In this document: piece after piece, positions 16,822 through 26,290 of the stretch
How the letters are laid out: each line of letters begins with the position of its first letter
How positions within the stretch are numbered: position 1 is the first letter of the stretch
NCBI GenBank assembly: GCA_963835955.1
Contig: CAWIHZ010000013.1
Coordinates: 1-64,000 of the forward strand
From: Roseiarcus sp963835955
GTDB taxonomy: Bacteria > Pseudomonadota > Alphaproteobacteria > Rhizobiales > Beijerinckiaceae
Direction: 5' to 3'
DNA: 64,000 nt
Program-made: the position numbers and the translations under genes
The notes under the pieces: model-generated
What the model saw: the letters and a program-made list of their open reading frames with translations, nothing else
What the model was told of the DNA's origin: nothing
The model's database searches: none

Positions 16822-18576
16822 CTATGGGCGCTTCTTGCTCTGCGCTTCCAATAATGATCGAAGCTCAACGAGCTTGGCGAACGGAGAGTTGGGGTCGACT
16901 GCCGGTCTCTCCTCCGGCCCGGAATTTGAGCGCGCGCGGTGCATACCACGATTGGCCGCCGGTTGGCGACGTTTTTCGTTCGCGGGCGGGCCGTTCGACC
17001 GTTCCGCCATGGGAGACGCATCGGCGATGCTCGCGGTTTCGGCCGTGACGGGCCGGGTAGTGTCCCGCTCGCCGACCGGGGCGGGGCGGTCCGAGCGGCC
17101 GCCTTCGCGATTTCGGTCCCGGTCCCGCCGCAGCGCGCTCGACGAAGCCCTCCCGGAGGATTCGGTTCCGGCCTGACGAACCGGTCGCCCCTTTCGACCG
17201 TGAGGCGCTTTGTGCGCCGGCCGCCAGACGGTGATCGTGTCGGTCAGGATCGTCTCTTTTTCAACGCTCGAAGCAGACGCCGAAGACGCGACCGCAGTCG
17301 GAAGAAGGGTTGTTTGCCCCCCAGATTCGCCTTCCGGTTCATCGGCGCCGCCCTCGGCCGCCAGCTCGCGAAAACCGATTTCCGCACTCGGTTCAATTCG
17401 CGCCGGCGCTTCTGGCTCTGAAGCCGAATCGGCGGAAAGTTCTGTCGCCGCTTCGCATACTTCGGACAGCCGCTCTTCCGGCAGCAGCGTTGAAGAGCCT
17501 AAGACCTCGCTTGGGGCGGACAGCGCATCTGGCGGCCGCGACTCGCTCGCCGGCGGATCGACGAAAAAGTCCGACCGCTTCGTTTCGACGCATTCAAAGC
17601 CAAGCGACCTCAGGATCGAGGAGAAATGGTCTCCAGAGCACCCTGTCAATGACGTCATCTGGCCGCTGACGACAAACCCGCGCAGCGGCCCTCGAGCGAC
17701 GCGTCCTGAATCGTCTTTCGCCGAGCGCTCGATGAAGGCCGCGCGAATCATATCGGCCAGACGCTCGACTATGTCGACACGCACGATTCGATCGCCGCAG
17801 GGACGGAATCCGGCGACACAATAGCTTTCCTTCGAGATCAAGGGATCATAAGGCAGCGAGGTTCTTCCGGATGAAGCAAGGGGAGCAAGCGTTTGCGCTA
17901 GCGCATCGACGCCGGCGCTCGGCGATTGCAGACCCCACAGTTGGAGCGCCAGGACTCTGGCCGCCGGTTTTAGCACTGTAGGTACGTAAATATAATACGC
18001 GCCGAACCGAACGCTATGCTTCCTCAGCGCCGCTCGCGCGCTCTGATCGAGCTGCTTGATCTGATTTCGGATCGGTTCGCGATCCAGGATGCCGAGCGAC
18101 TGTGCGACCTTCCGCGCCACTTCGCGCACCGCGTCCGTTTCATCCTGCAAGGCCTGGAGCGCAAAGAGCGGCCCGAGCAGACGTCGAGTCGTCGCCGCGA
18201 GCCAGAGCTCCAGGCGCGCCGCCACGATCTCGCGCGCTGCTTCCGGCAACGCATCGTCCGCGAGAATGAATGCCCGCGGAGTGAGGAGGTCAGGCCCCGG
18301 CGTCAGCTTCGCGATCGGTTCGCCCAGCCACCGAATAACGCCGTCGTTTGCAAGAACGATGGAGGCGTCGACGGATTGATGGAAGCGCGCGGCGCGAGCA
18401 CCCAGTTCCTGCGTCAGAGCGTCGCGCCACCTGTCGTCGCATTGCCCGGCGTCGATGGCGGTCCTAACCCCCAAGCCGACAACCTGGAAGCCCTGAACGT
18501 TGGAAAAGTCCTGGGGGTCCTTGAACCGTTCGGTCGACGCCGCTTCGTCGACGGACATCGATTTTCCGTCAATCAT
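16822..18576 (-). CDS. Helicase-related protein lacking the helicase domain (MgpS/SUV3-type C-terminal half)
   Basis: The first 300 of 584 residues match my memory of the C-terminal region of the alphaproteobacterial SUV3/MgpS-type RNA helicases that precede fdxA. Recognisable parts are IVLANDGVIRWLGEPIAKL, the LGPLFALQAL region, ARAALRKHSVRFGAYYIYVP, LKPAARVLALQLW and SGQMTSLTGCSGDHFSSILR. A long disordered acidic/basic tail (about 330-560) then ends in DPNSPFAKLVELRSLLEAQ, as in that family. The ATPase core (GxTNTGKT and DEAD-like motifs) is absent: only 275 bp without such coding separate this start from the next gene. The frame is intact, so the remnant may still be expressed, or it is a decayed gene. 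Confidence 0.7.
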   Translation of the reverse strand: MIDGKSMSVDEAASTERFKDPQDFSNVQGFQVVGLGVRTAIDAGQCDDRWRDALTQELGARAARFHQSVDASIVLANDGVIRWLGEPIAKLTPGPDLLTPRAFILADDALPEAAREIVAARLELWLAATTRRLLGPLFALQALQDETDAVREVARKVAQSLGILDREPIRNQIKQLDQSARAALRKHSVRFGAYYIYVPTVLKPAARVLALQLWGLQSPSAGVDALAQTLAPLASSGRTSLPYDPLISKESYCVAGFRPCGDRIVRVDIVERLADMIRAAFIERSAKDDSGRVARGPLRGFVVSGQMTSLTGCSGDHFSSILRSLGFECVETKRSDFFVDPPASESRPPDALSAPSEVLGSSTLLPEERLSEVCEAATELSADSASEPEAPARIEPSAEIGFRELAAEGGADEPEGESGGQTTLLPTAVASSASASSVEKETILTDTITVWRPAHKAPHGRKGRPVRQAGTESSGRASSSALRRDRDRNREGGRSDRPAPVGERDTTRPVTAETASIADASPMAERSNGPPANEKRRQPAANRGMHRARSNSGPEERPAVDPNSPFAKLVELRSLLEAQSKKRP

Positions 18577-18851
18577 CTCGCATTCCCAGACTCGCGCGGC
18601 GCACCGCGACGAGCCGCCTGTTTGGGCTCCGCAAAGCCCAAAGCGACACGTTCCTTAGCCGACCCGCGCCGCGCTGCCAATGGCGCGGAAACGCGTTGTC
18701 TCGCCTACGGCTCGCGCCTCCGCTCGTTTACCACGGCCCTTCGCAGGCGCGCATCCGCCAACGTTGAGGCCCGAGTCGCGCGAGCGACGCGCCCTTCGAC
18801 GGCGACAAGCGAAGTCCCAATAAGGCGACGGAGCGGGAATCAACCTCGCTA

Positions 18852-19739
18852 TTAGAGGCGGGCGATCAGGCTTGAAGTGTCCCAGCGTCCGCCACCCATG
18901 GTCTGAACTTCGCCGTAGAATTGGTCGACAAGCGCCGCCACCGGAAGCGAGGCTCCGTTGTGTCGGGCTTCATCGAGGCAAATTGCGAGATCCTTGCGCA
19001 TCAGATCGACCGCGAAACCGAAATCGAATTTCTTGACGACCATGGTCTTATGCCGATTATCCATTTGCCACGATTGAGCCGCCCCTTTCGAGATGACGTC
19101 GATCACCAACTCCTGGTCAAGCCCCGCCGCCTCCGCGAACCTCAGTCCCTCGGAGAGCGCCTGCAGCAGCCCAGCGATGCAAATCTGGTTGACCATTTTG
19201 GTGAGTTGTCCGGCGCCGGCGGGTCCCATGCGGCGGCACAGGCGGGCATAGGCGGCGATGACCGGCTCCGCCTTGGCAAAGTCGGTTTCGTCGCCCCCGC
19301 ACATCACTGTCAACTGGGCGTTTTCCGCCCCCGCCTGCCCCCCGGAAACCGGCGCGTCGACGAACCCCAATCCTCGCTGCTCGGCTTCGCGATGGAGTTC
19401 GCGGGCGACATTGGCTGACGCTGTGGTGTGGTCAATGAAGACCGCGCCGGGCCGCATGCCCGCGAAGGCGCCGGCCTCGCCCAGCGCCACCGATCGCAAA
19501 TCGTCGTCGGCGCTGACGCAGGCAATGACAAATTCGCAATCCGCCGCCGCCTCGCGCGCCGTCGGCGCGCTCGAACCGCCGAATTTGTCAACCCACCTGG
19601 ACGCCGTGGCCGTCGTTCGATTGTAGACGACGACTTCGTCGCCGCGGCGGCTTTTCAAATGACCCGCCATTGGAAACCCCATGACCCCAAGTCCAATGAA
19701 TGCGACTTTGCTCAATTCCGATCTCCCCCGCGAGGTCAT
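18852..19739 (-). CDS. 3-hydroxyisobutyrate dehydrogenase-family NAD(P) oxidoreductase
   Basis: Beta-hydroxyacid dehydrogenase family; possible substrates are 3-hydroxyisobutyrate (valine breakdown) or tartronate semialdehyde. The Rossmann fold begins VAFIGLGVMGFPMAGHL, followed by FVDAPVSGGQAGAENAQLTVMCGG and the catalytic Lys region GAGQLTKMVNQICIAG. Length (287-295 residues) is normal. The ATG at 19739 gives 295 residues. A TTG at 19715, with GGGGGAG about 7 nt upstream, starts right at the conserved domain and may be the true start. The frame is open upstream into transposon DNA only by chance. No mmsA or other valine genes lie nearby. Confidence 0.85.
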   Translation of the reverse strand: MTSRGRSELSKVAFIGLGVMGFPMAGHLKSRRGDEVVVYNRTTATASRWVDKFGGSSAPTAREAAADCEFVIACVSADDDLRSVALGEAGAFAGMRPGAVFIDHTTASANVARELHREAEQRGLGFVDAPVSGGQAGAENAQLTVMCGGDETDFAKAEPVIAAYARLCRRMGPAGAGQLTKMVNQICIAGLLQALSEGLRFAEAAGLDQELVIDVISKGAAQSWQMDNRHKTMVVKKFDFGFAVDLMRKDLAICLDEARHNGASLPVAALVDQFYGEVQTMGGGRWDTSSLIARL

Positions 19740-19753
19740 CCCATAAATCAGCG

Positions 19754-20656
19754 TCAACCATGACGCGGCCTCAAACGTGGCCGGGTCAACCCGCGATCCG
19801 ACGCCCATGCCGCCGGTTTGTTTCCTTTGATGCGGCTCTCGGGATCGGTGAAGTTCTTCTGCGCTTTCGGGTCGGGGTCTTCTGAGGGCGGGGCGGCGGG
19901 TCTTCCGGGTTTCTTGCGGCCTTCGGCTTCTCGTTTCTTCTCCGCCTCGGCCCGCGCTTGCCTTTCGGCCTCGGCGGCGGCTTTCGCCTCGGCCTCCAGT
20001 TCGGCCTTGGCGGCGCGGATCTTCTCGGCGCGCCGCTTCTTGTCGGCGACCCAATCCGGCATCTCGTCGCCGCTCTTGTCGCGCCCCAAGGCGGCGTCCT
20101 CGCTGGCGTCCGTCGCCGCCGCGGCGTCCATCCAGCCGGCGACCTCTGCCTCCAGTTCCGCCGCGCGCTCGGCCATCCGCGCGTAGCTCATGGCTTTGTG
20201 CTTGGAGGCGTTGGCCTTGATCTTCGTCCCGTCCAGCGCGACGTGCCCCAGCTTGACCAGCCCGGCTCGCTCGCACAGCCGCAGCACCTGTGAAAACAGC
20301 GCGGAAAGCGCCTGCAGATGACGCTTTCGGAACTCCGAGATCGTGCGGAAATCCGGAGCGTCGAGGCCGGCGACGCTCATGAAGTCGACGCGTTCACGAC
20401 AGGCCTTGGCGATCCGCCGCGACGAATAGACCCCGTTGCAATAGCCATAGAGCAAAAGCGCCGTCATCATCGCCGGATCGAACGGCGGCTGCCCGCGATC
20501 GACGCGGTAGACCCGCTCGATCGCCTCGAGATCAATCTCCTCGACCACCAGATGCAGAACCAACCGCGCCAGGTGATCCTTGTCGACGAACTCCTGAACC
20601 GTCGCTGGCAACAGCATCGGCTCGTCGATCTTCCAGGGGCGATAGCGCTTGCTCAT
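19754..20656 (-). pseudogene. IS1182-type transposase, 3' truncated
   Basis: The protein starts MSKRYRPWKIDEPMLLP and keeps the N-terminal IS1182/IS5-like region (PPFDPAMMTALLLYGYCNGV, CRERVDFMSVAG, FRTISEFRKRH, VALDGTKIKANASKHKAMSY), plus a charged Lys/Glu/Ala insert. At FTDPESRI, where full-length members continue into the second half of the DDE domain, it breaks off into unrelated codons and stops. About 300 residues remain of the usual 450 or more, so the enzyme should be inactive. The remnant lies between ispE and the dehydrogenase gene. Confidence 0.85.
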
Positions 20657-20720
20657 GAGCAAGCAGAATCGAATTCGTCGCAATCCCGCCAGCAAAATCC
20701 GCGAATTCTCAGACAGGCTC
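19830..20720 (-). mobile_element. IS1182-family remnant
   Basis: The transposase-start side has a probable terminal repeat at 20702-20720: read on the minus strand, GAGCCTGTCTGAGAATTCG begins right after the ispE stop codon. The other end is lost near 19830, inside the transposase gene. The element appears to have inserted exactly at the end of ispE and then lost about a third of its length, perhaps with neighbouring host DNA. Confidence 0.7.
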
Positions 20721-21587
20721 CTAGCGTAGACATGTCGCCGCGACCCACCAGTCCGTCCTTTCGGCGCCGATCGCCCGCCGAGCCGCCGCAGCGCTCCGGC
20801 GGTCGTCAAACAGGGCAAAACAGGTCGCGCCCGACCCCGACATCCGCGCCAGCCTGGCCCCGGGCGAGCGCGACAGCCTGTCGAGCACCGCGCCGATCGC
20901 CGGGACAACTCGTCGCGCTCCGGCTTCAAGATCGTTGCGGCGCTCGACCAGAGAAGCGAGAACAAGCGGCCCTTTCGAATCGGCCTCGGCGTATGGCTGG
21001 TCGGAGAGGGTGAAGCTCGACCCTGGTTCGAGCCCAAGAGACGCGAAGACCTGCGGCGTCGGCGCCGCGATCCGCGGATTGACCAAAACAGCGAAAATTC
21101 TCGGCAGGCGAATCGAAGGTCCGAGCTGGTCTCCGATTCCGGTCATCATCCGGGCTCGCGGACATAGGCAGACCGGCACGTCAGCTCCCGTCTCGATCGC
21201 CGCGGCGCGCAAGCGCTGGTCGCCGGCGGATAGGCCATTTGCGTCGGCAAGCGCGCGCAGGGCGGCGGCGGCGTCCGACGACCCTCCCCCGAGGCCGGCC
21301 GCGACCGGCAGGCGCTTGATCAACCGGAAGCGGCCCACCGTCAGACCGGGGACCAGGGAGGCAAGCTCGCGTGCGCCGCGCAAAACCAGATTTTCATCAA
21401 CCGGCCCCGCCTCGGCGGCGCTCGGCCCCTCGACCTCGAGGGCGAGATCGGAGCCGGCCTCGAACCCGAGCCAGTCGCAAGTCCCGGCGAACGCAACGAG
21501 ACTCTCGATTTCATGCCAGCCGTCGGCCCGCCGCCCGATCACGCGCAAGGTCAGGTTGATCTTGGCCGGGGCGCGGAGCCAGCGCAT
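20721..21587 (-). CDS. ispE: 4-diphosphocytidyl-2-C-methyl-D-erythritol kinase IspE
   Basis: GHMP kinase that phosphorylates CDP-ME in the MEP isoprenoid pathway; its products feed hopanoids, quinones and carotenoids. In the 288 residues, the substrate motif APAKINLTLRVIGRRADGWHE lies at the N-terminus, the ATP loop LPVAAGLGGGSSDAAAALRAL near 92-112 and the third GHMP motif MSGSGATCFALF near 245. The stop codon TAG directly abuts the terminal repeat of the IS remnant, so the last residue or two could have been set by the insertion. It lies 18 bp downstream of the TPR gene, probably as one operon. Confidence 0.95.
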   Translation of the reverse strand: MRWLRAPAKINLTLRVIGRRADGWHEIESLVAFAGTCDWLGFEAGSDLALEVEGPSAAEAGPVDENLVLRGARELASLVPGLTVGRFRLIKRLPVAAGLGGGSSDAAAALRALADANGLSAGDQRLRAAAIETGADVPVCLCPRARMMTGIGDQLGPSIRLPRIFAVLVNPRIAAPTPQVFASLGLEPGSSFTLSDQPYAEADSKGPLVLASLVERRNDLEAGARRVVPAIGAVLDRLSRSPGARLARMSGSGATCFALFDDRRSAAAARRAIGAERTDWWVAATCLR

Positions 21588-21605
21588 GACCGGCGGGCGA
21601 CGGGC

Positions 21606-23369
21606 CTAGCCGCCGCCGTGCTCTTGAGGCGCTGCGCCCGGGGCAGCTTGATTTGATGTGAGGTCCGGCAGGCCGTACTTGATCTTTTTCAGTATCGCGG
21701 GCAGATCCTCAGGATCAGGGCCCATGTCGCGCGCGTGGTTCCACTGAAAGCGCGCTTCGATCCGGCGGTTGACGCGCCAGTACGCGTCTCCGAGATGGTC
21801 GTTCAGCACCGGATCGGCTGGCTTCAAATCGATCGCCCGCTCGAGGGTCTGCGCCGCTTCGGCAAACTGCCCGAGCTTGAAGTGAGCCCAGCCCAAACTG
21901 TCCACGATATAGCCGTCGTCGGGTCGCAGTTCGACCGCACGGCGAAGCATCTTCAGGGCCTCTTCCAGATTGACGCCCCGATCGACCCATGTGTAACCGA
22001 GATAATTGAGGACGAGCGGTTGATCGGGGACAAGTTCCAGCGCGCGCTTGAAATCGGACTCCGCCTTCGGCCATTGCTTGTCCCGTTCGAAGCAAATGCC
22101 CCGAAAGTAGAACAAGGTCCAATTTTCCCGCTGAGGTATCCCAACCGCCGCGATCGCCTTGTCGTAAGTCGCCGCCGCCTCGGCATATTTCTTGGCCGCC
22201 CGCTGCAACCCCGCGAGCGAGCTCAAAGCGTCGACGTCTTGCGGCCGCTCAGCGACAATTTCCGTCATCCGCTTCATGGCCTCGTCGGGTTTGCCCAACG
22301 CCTCGAGCTCAAGCGCGCTTTGAATGTCGGCCCCATCCCTCAGAGGCGATGTCGCCGGCACCAGCTGGTAGGCCGCGATCGCACGCTCTGGCTGCTTGAG
22401 CTGGTCGAACAGGTTAGCGAGCGTCACAGCGGCCAAGGCGTTGGACGGTCGCAGATACAGCGACAGGCGAAGATAGATGAGCGAGGGAATTTCATCGCCT
22501 TGCTGCCGGCTGCCTGCCCCACCCAATCCGTAGAGCACTTCGGCGGCGCCGTCCTTCGCGTCATGCACGACCGGATCCAGAGCCTTGCCCGCGTTGAGAG
22601 TCGCGAGCGCCCGCTCCACGATCGGATGGTGTGGGACCAGGACGGAAAAGTCGGTGTAGATCTTTTTTGCCCCGTCCAAATCGCCGTGCGTCGCCAGAAA
22701 ATAGGCATAGGCTTCGGCGAAACGAAGACTGTTCTTGTCGGCGTCGTAGGCGGCCTTGAGCCTGCGCCGCGCCTCAACCGGGTTTCCGAGCAGATCGGCG
22801 ATCAGGCCGCCGTGATAGTCCCGAAACGCGGCGACCGCCGGGTCACGGACCCGGTCGAGAATGTCTAGCGCGTGACGCAGATCCGCCTGGCCCGCATAGC
22901 ACCAAGCGACCAGCAGCGCCGTCGTCACGTCGCGCGATCGCGGCGAGTCGCCGATCGACAATTGCGTGCGCGCGACGGCGTATTGTCCCTTCTGAATGGC
23001 TTGAACCGCAATCATCAGGCGAGCCATGCTGTTATTTGGATCGCGCGCGACGAGCCGCTCGGCGAGGGAGTCCGCGCCGGCTTCGTCGCCGTTGGCCAGC
23101 GTCGCCGCGAAGGCGCGCTCGAGCAGATCGGGGTTGCGGGGATCGACGCTGAGCGCCGCGCGATAATAGACTTCCGCCGAAGCCGTATCGCGGTCATCGC
23201 TGGCGATGAGCGCGGCGAGATAATTGCCGGGTTGGCTGTCGGCGAGTTCGGGCCCTATCGCCTTCGACCCCGGCGCGGGGGTTGCGGCCGTCGCCGCCGC
23301 GAGCGCGACCAAGACCCCCGTAGCGAAAACGCCCGCTGCCAGCGCCCCATGCCTGATTGGGTTCTTCAC
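21606..23369 (-). CDS. Exported TPR-repeat protein
   Basis: A TPR solenoid of about 587 residues with a Sec signal peptide (hydrophobic AAGVFATGVLVALAAATAA after NPIRHG). At least eight TPR units are visible, for example YYRAALSVDPRNPDLLERAF, FKRALELVPDQPLVLNYLGY and LRRAVELRPDDGYIVDSLGW. The GTG start at 23369 is chosen because GGAGAAAG lies 7 nt upstream and the signal peptide follows at once; the frame continues further upstream without similarity. Such proteins often precede ispE in Rhizobiales. A role as an envelope assembly scaffold is inferred only from its architecture. Confidence 0.85.
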   Translation of the reverse strand: MKNPIRHGALAAGVFATGVLVALAAATAATPAPGSKAIGPELADSQPGNYLAALIASDDRDTASAEVYYRAALSVDPRNPDLLERAFAATLANGDEAGADSLAERLVARDPNNSMARLMIAVQAIQKGQYAVARTQLSIGDSPRSRDVTTALLVAWCYAGQADLRHALDILDRVRDPAVAAFRDYHGGLIADLLGNPVEARRRLKAAYDADKNSLRFAEAYAYFLATHGDLDGAKKIYTDFSVLVPHHPIVERALATLNAGKALDPVVHDAKDGAAEVLYGLGGAGSRQQGDEIPSLIYLRLSLYLRPSNALAAVTLANLFDQLKQPERAIAAYQLVPATSPLRDGADIQSALELEALGKPDEAMKRMTEIVAERPQDVDALSSLAGLQRAAKKYAEAAATYDKAIAAVGIPQRENWTLFYFRGICFERDKQWPKAESDFKRALELVPDQPLVLNYLGYTWVDRGVNLEEALKMLRRAVELRPDDGYIVDSLGWAHFKLGQFAEAAQTLERAIDLKPADPVLNDHLGDAYWRVNRRIEARFQWNHARDMGPDPEDLPAILKKIKYGLPDLTSNQAAPGAAPQEHGGG

Positions 23370-23513
23370 GTGCGGTCTTTCTCCATATTCGGCGGTTTTC
23401 GAACGGCCGCGGGCCAGACGGTTTGAGGTCGATTGACCGGCGGAGCTCCAGACGCTCTCCCAGATGGCGCTAGCTCGCAGCAAAAAGCGGCAAATTTGCG
23501 CCGGCTCCGAGCC

Positions 23514-25154
23514 TCACATGTCCGGATAGTTCGGACCGCCTCCCCCTTCCGGCGGAGTCCATTCGATGTTTCGCGCCGGGTCCTTGATATCGCAGGTCTT
23601 GCAGTGAACGCAATTCTGAGCGTTGATGACGAAGCGAGGATCCGCGCGGGCCGCCTCGTCCGCATAGACGATCTCGTAGACACCCGCCGGACAATAGAGC
23701 CGCGCAGGCTCGCCGTAGCGCGGCAGATTGTCGCGAACCGGTATCGCCGGGTCGAGCAGATGCAAGTGAACCGGTTGATCTTCTTCGTGGTTCGTGTTCG
23801 ACAGAAAGACGGACGAACTCTTGTCAAAACTGACAATTCCGTCAGGCTTTGGATAGGCGATCGGCGTCACTTCGCCAATCGGCTTCAAAGTCGCGCTGTC
23901 CGGCTTTCCATACTTAAGCGTGCCGAAAAGAGACCGGTTAAACAGTTCGTTGGTCCACATGTCGACAGCGCCCAGCCCGATGCCGGGCATCAGACCGAAT
24001 CGCGACCAAAGAGGCTTCACATTGCGAACCCTATAAAGGTCGCGACCGATATCCGAGGCCCGCCACGCCTCTTCGTAGGCGGTCAATTCGTCATTAGCCC
24101 GGCCTGCCGCCAGCGCCTCGTGCGCCTTGTCGGCCGCCAACATCCCAGACAGGATCGCGTTGTGGGAACCTTTGATCCGGGCGAAATTCACAAACCCCGC
24201 CGCGCAGCCGATCAGGGCCCCGCCAGGAAACACGAGCTTGGGCACGGATTGCCAGCCGCCGGATGCGATGACCCGCGCGCCATATCCGAGGCGCTTGCCG
24301 GTTGCGAAGGTTTCGCGCACGAACGGATGGGTCTTGAATCGCTGGAACTCGTCGAACGGAGACAGAGTCGGATTGTCGTAGCTGAGATGCACCACGAATC
24401 CAACCGATACCAGACGGTCGTCGTAATGATAGGTAAACGAACCTCCCGTCGCCCCGCCCGAAAGCGGCCAGCCGAAAGTATGCTGAACGAGACCGGGCGA
24501 AAATCGATCGGCGGAAACCTGCCACAGTTCCTTGAGGCCGATCCCATACTTTTGCGGTCCGCTCTTTGAGTCTAGTCCGTAACGGGCGATCGCCTGCTTG
24601 GACAGCGACCCACGCGCCCCTTCCGCGAGCAGGAGGTATTTGCCGCGGAGTTCCATGCCTCGCGTGAAGTTCGCCTTCGGCTTGCCGTCCCGGCCGACGC
24701 CCATGTCGCCGGTCGCGACGCCCTCGACTTCGCCCTTGCCGCCGAACAGAAGCTCCGTGGCGGCAAAACCGGGGTATATTTCGACCCCCAGCCCCTCGGC
24801 GCGCGCGCCAAGCCATCGCGTCAAAGCGCCGAGCGAGCCGATGAAATTGCCATGATTGCCCATCAGCTTCGGCATCGGCCAATTCGGCAGGCGCACGCCT
24901 GCGGTCTTTCCGAGGAAATAGAAACGGTCCGCGGAAACCTCGGTCTTCAGCGGGCATTCCGGATCGGAGCGCCAGTCGGGCGCAAGCCGGTCGAGCCCGA
25001 TCGGGTCGATGACCGCCCCGGAGAGAATGTGCGCGCCGACGGCCGAGCCTTTCTCGACGACGACGACCGAATGATCCGGGTTCAGCAATTTGAGCCGAAT
25101 CGCCGCGGCCAGGCCCGCAGGCCCCGCGCCGACGACGACAACGTCGTAGCTCAT
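23514..25154 (-). CDS. Electron transfer flavoprotein-ubiquinone oxidoreductase
   Basis: Passes electrons from ETF (fatty- and amino-acid oxidation) to the ubiquinone pool at the inner membrane. The 546-residue protein has the N-terminal FAD fold VVVVGAGPAGLAAAIRL and the SAVGAHILSGAVIDP segment. Central ubiquinone/membrane-associated regions follow. The C-terminal [4Fe-4S] domain has CPAGVYEIV and NCVHCKTCDIKDP near the end, and the protein closes with the typical PEGGGGPNYPDM. Length is normal. It is upstream of the TPR gene and diverges from the uracil-DNA glycosylase gene. Confidence 0.95.
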   Translation of the reverse strand: MSYDVVVVGAGPAGLAAAIRLKLLNPDHSVVVVEKGSAVGAHILSGAVIDPIGLDRLAPDWRSDPECPLKTEVSADRFYFLGKTAGVRLPNWPMPKLMGNHGNFIGSLGALTRWLGARAEGLGVEIYPGFAATELLFGGKGEVEGVATGDMGVGRDGKPKANFTRGMELRGKYLLLAEGARGSLSKQAIARYGLDSKSGPQKYGIGLKELWQVSADRFSPGLVQHTFGWPLSGGATGGSFTYHYDDRLVSVGFVVHLSYDNPTLSPFDEFQRFKTHPFVRETFATGKRLGYGARVIASGGWQSVPKLVFPGGALIGCAAGFVNFARIKGSHNAILSGMLAADKAHEALAAGRANDELTAYEEAWRASDIGRDLYRVRNVKPLWSRFGLMPGIGLGAVDMWTNELFNRSLFGTLKYGKPDSATLKPIGEVTPIAYPKPDGIVSFDKSSSVFLSNTNHEEDQPVHLHLLDPAIPVRDNLPRYGEPARLYCPAGVYEIVYADEAARADPRFVINAQNCVHCKTCDIKDPARNIEWTPPEGGGGPNYPDM

Positions 25155-25283
25155 CGAACTCTCGCGGAGGAAGGCCTGCTTCGTCGATCATGCCATATGG
25201 GCCCGGTTTGGGTGCGCTGCCGCCCGCGACATGCTAAATTGCCTTCGTGCCGGTACGCAAGCGCGCGAGAGCCGCGAGAATCC

Positions 25284-26144
25284 ATGACGGTCCCGACAAA
25301 CGTCGCCAGTTCTTCTCATCTCGGGGCCGAGGAAGCGGCGAGGGCGCTAAGGTGGTGGCTGGAGGCCGGGGTCGAATCCGCCGTCGGCGAAACGCCTCAT
25401 GATCAATTCGCAGAGGCCGCGGCCGCGGCCGCGGACCGGCGCGCGGTCGAAGCGGCAACTGCCATTTCACGCGACGCTCCGCCCGCGGTGTCGGCGGTCG
25501 ATCCAAGCCTCGACCGCGCCGCCGGCGCTATGGCGCCGCCCGACGTCGCGAAATCCGACGCCCGGGAACTCGCCGCCTCGTCTCCCGACTTGGCGACATT
25601 GCGAGCGAACATGGACGGGTTCGAAGGTTGCGCGCTAAAAAAGACCGCCACCCAGATCGTGTTTTCCGATGGCGCGGCGGGCTCCCGGGTCATGTTTGTC
25701 GGCGAAGCTCCCGGCGGCGACGAAGATCGCGTCGGTCGGCCGTTCGTCGGTCGAGCCGGACAGTTGCTCGATCGCATGCTGGCCGCCATCGGGCTCGACC
25801 GCAGCCAAGTGTATATCGCCAACGTCGTTCCCTGGCGGCCGCCCGGCAATCGGACTCCCACCTTGCAGGAAACCCAGATCTGCCTGCCGTTCATCAATCG
25901 ACAGATCGAGCTCGCCAATCCTGAGATTTTGGTTTGCCTCGGCGGTTCAGCGGCTCAGACCCTTTTGGGCGTGAAGGGGGGAATAACGCGCGCGCGCGGC
26001 TCATGGTTCGCCTATCGATGCGAAAGCGGCCGCGAAATTCGGGCGTTCGCCATGTTGCATCCGGCCTACTTGCTTCGTCAGCCCGGCCAGAAGCGACTTG
26101 CCTGGGCCGATCTGCGCAACCTCGCCAGCGCGTTAGAAATTTGA
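25284..26144 (+). CDS. Uracil-DNA glycosylase, family 4-like
   Basis: Removes uracil from DNA to begin base-excision repair. Of 286 residues, the first 100 are an Ala-rich, poorly conserved extension. The catalytic domain then shows VMFVGEAPGGDEDRVGRPFV, IANVVPWRPPGNRTPT and the C-terminal AMLHPAYLLRQP. Classical family-4 enzymes have CxxC before the first motif; here a single Cys (FEGCALK) is seen, with further Cys in QICLPF and LVCLGG, so cluster ligation may differ. The ATG at 25284 is chosen over upstream in-frame starts that overlap the divergent ETF-QO gene. Confidence 0.88.
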   Translation: MTVPTNVASSSHLGAEEAARALRWWLEAGVESAVGETPHDQFAEAAAAAADRRAVEAATAISRDAPPAVSAVDPSLDRAAGAMAPPDVAKSDARELAASSPDLATLRANMDGFEGCALKKTATQIVFSDGAAGSRVMFVGEAPGGDEDRVGRPFVGRAGQLLDRMLAAIGLDRSQVYIANVVPWRPPGNRTPTLQETQICLPFINRQIELANPEILVCLGGSAAQTLLGVKGGITRARGSWFAYRCESGREIRAFAMLHPAYLLRQPGQKRLAWADLRNLASALEI

Positions 26145-26290
26145 GCATATCGCCGCTCTCAAGCGGAGGCTGGTTCCGCGTTGACAAAGGACGCAAGCGC
26201 AATCCGGCAGCCGCGGGTTGGCGACGGCGGCCCGGATTGCTGCGCTTCGCTCGCGCCCAAGATGGCGTTTCATTTTGACCAGAAAGCAGT

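Noticed and set aside
18655..18843. 62-codon frame between the helicase remnant and the dehydrogenase
   Set aside because: Arg/Ala-rich, no similarity to the helicase core or the S4 protein, no ribosome site.
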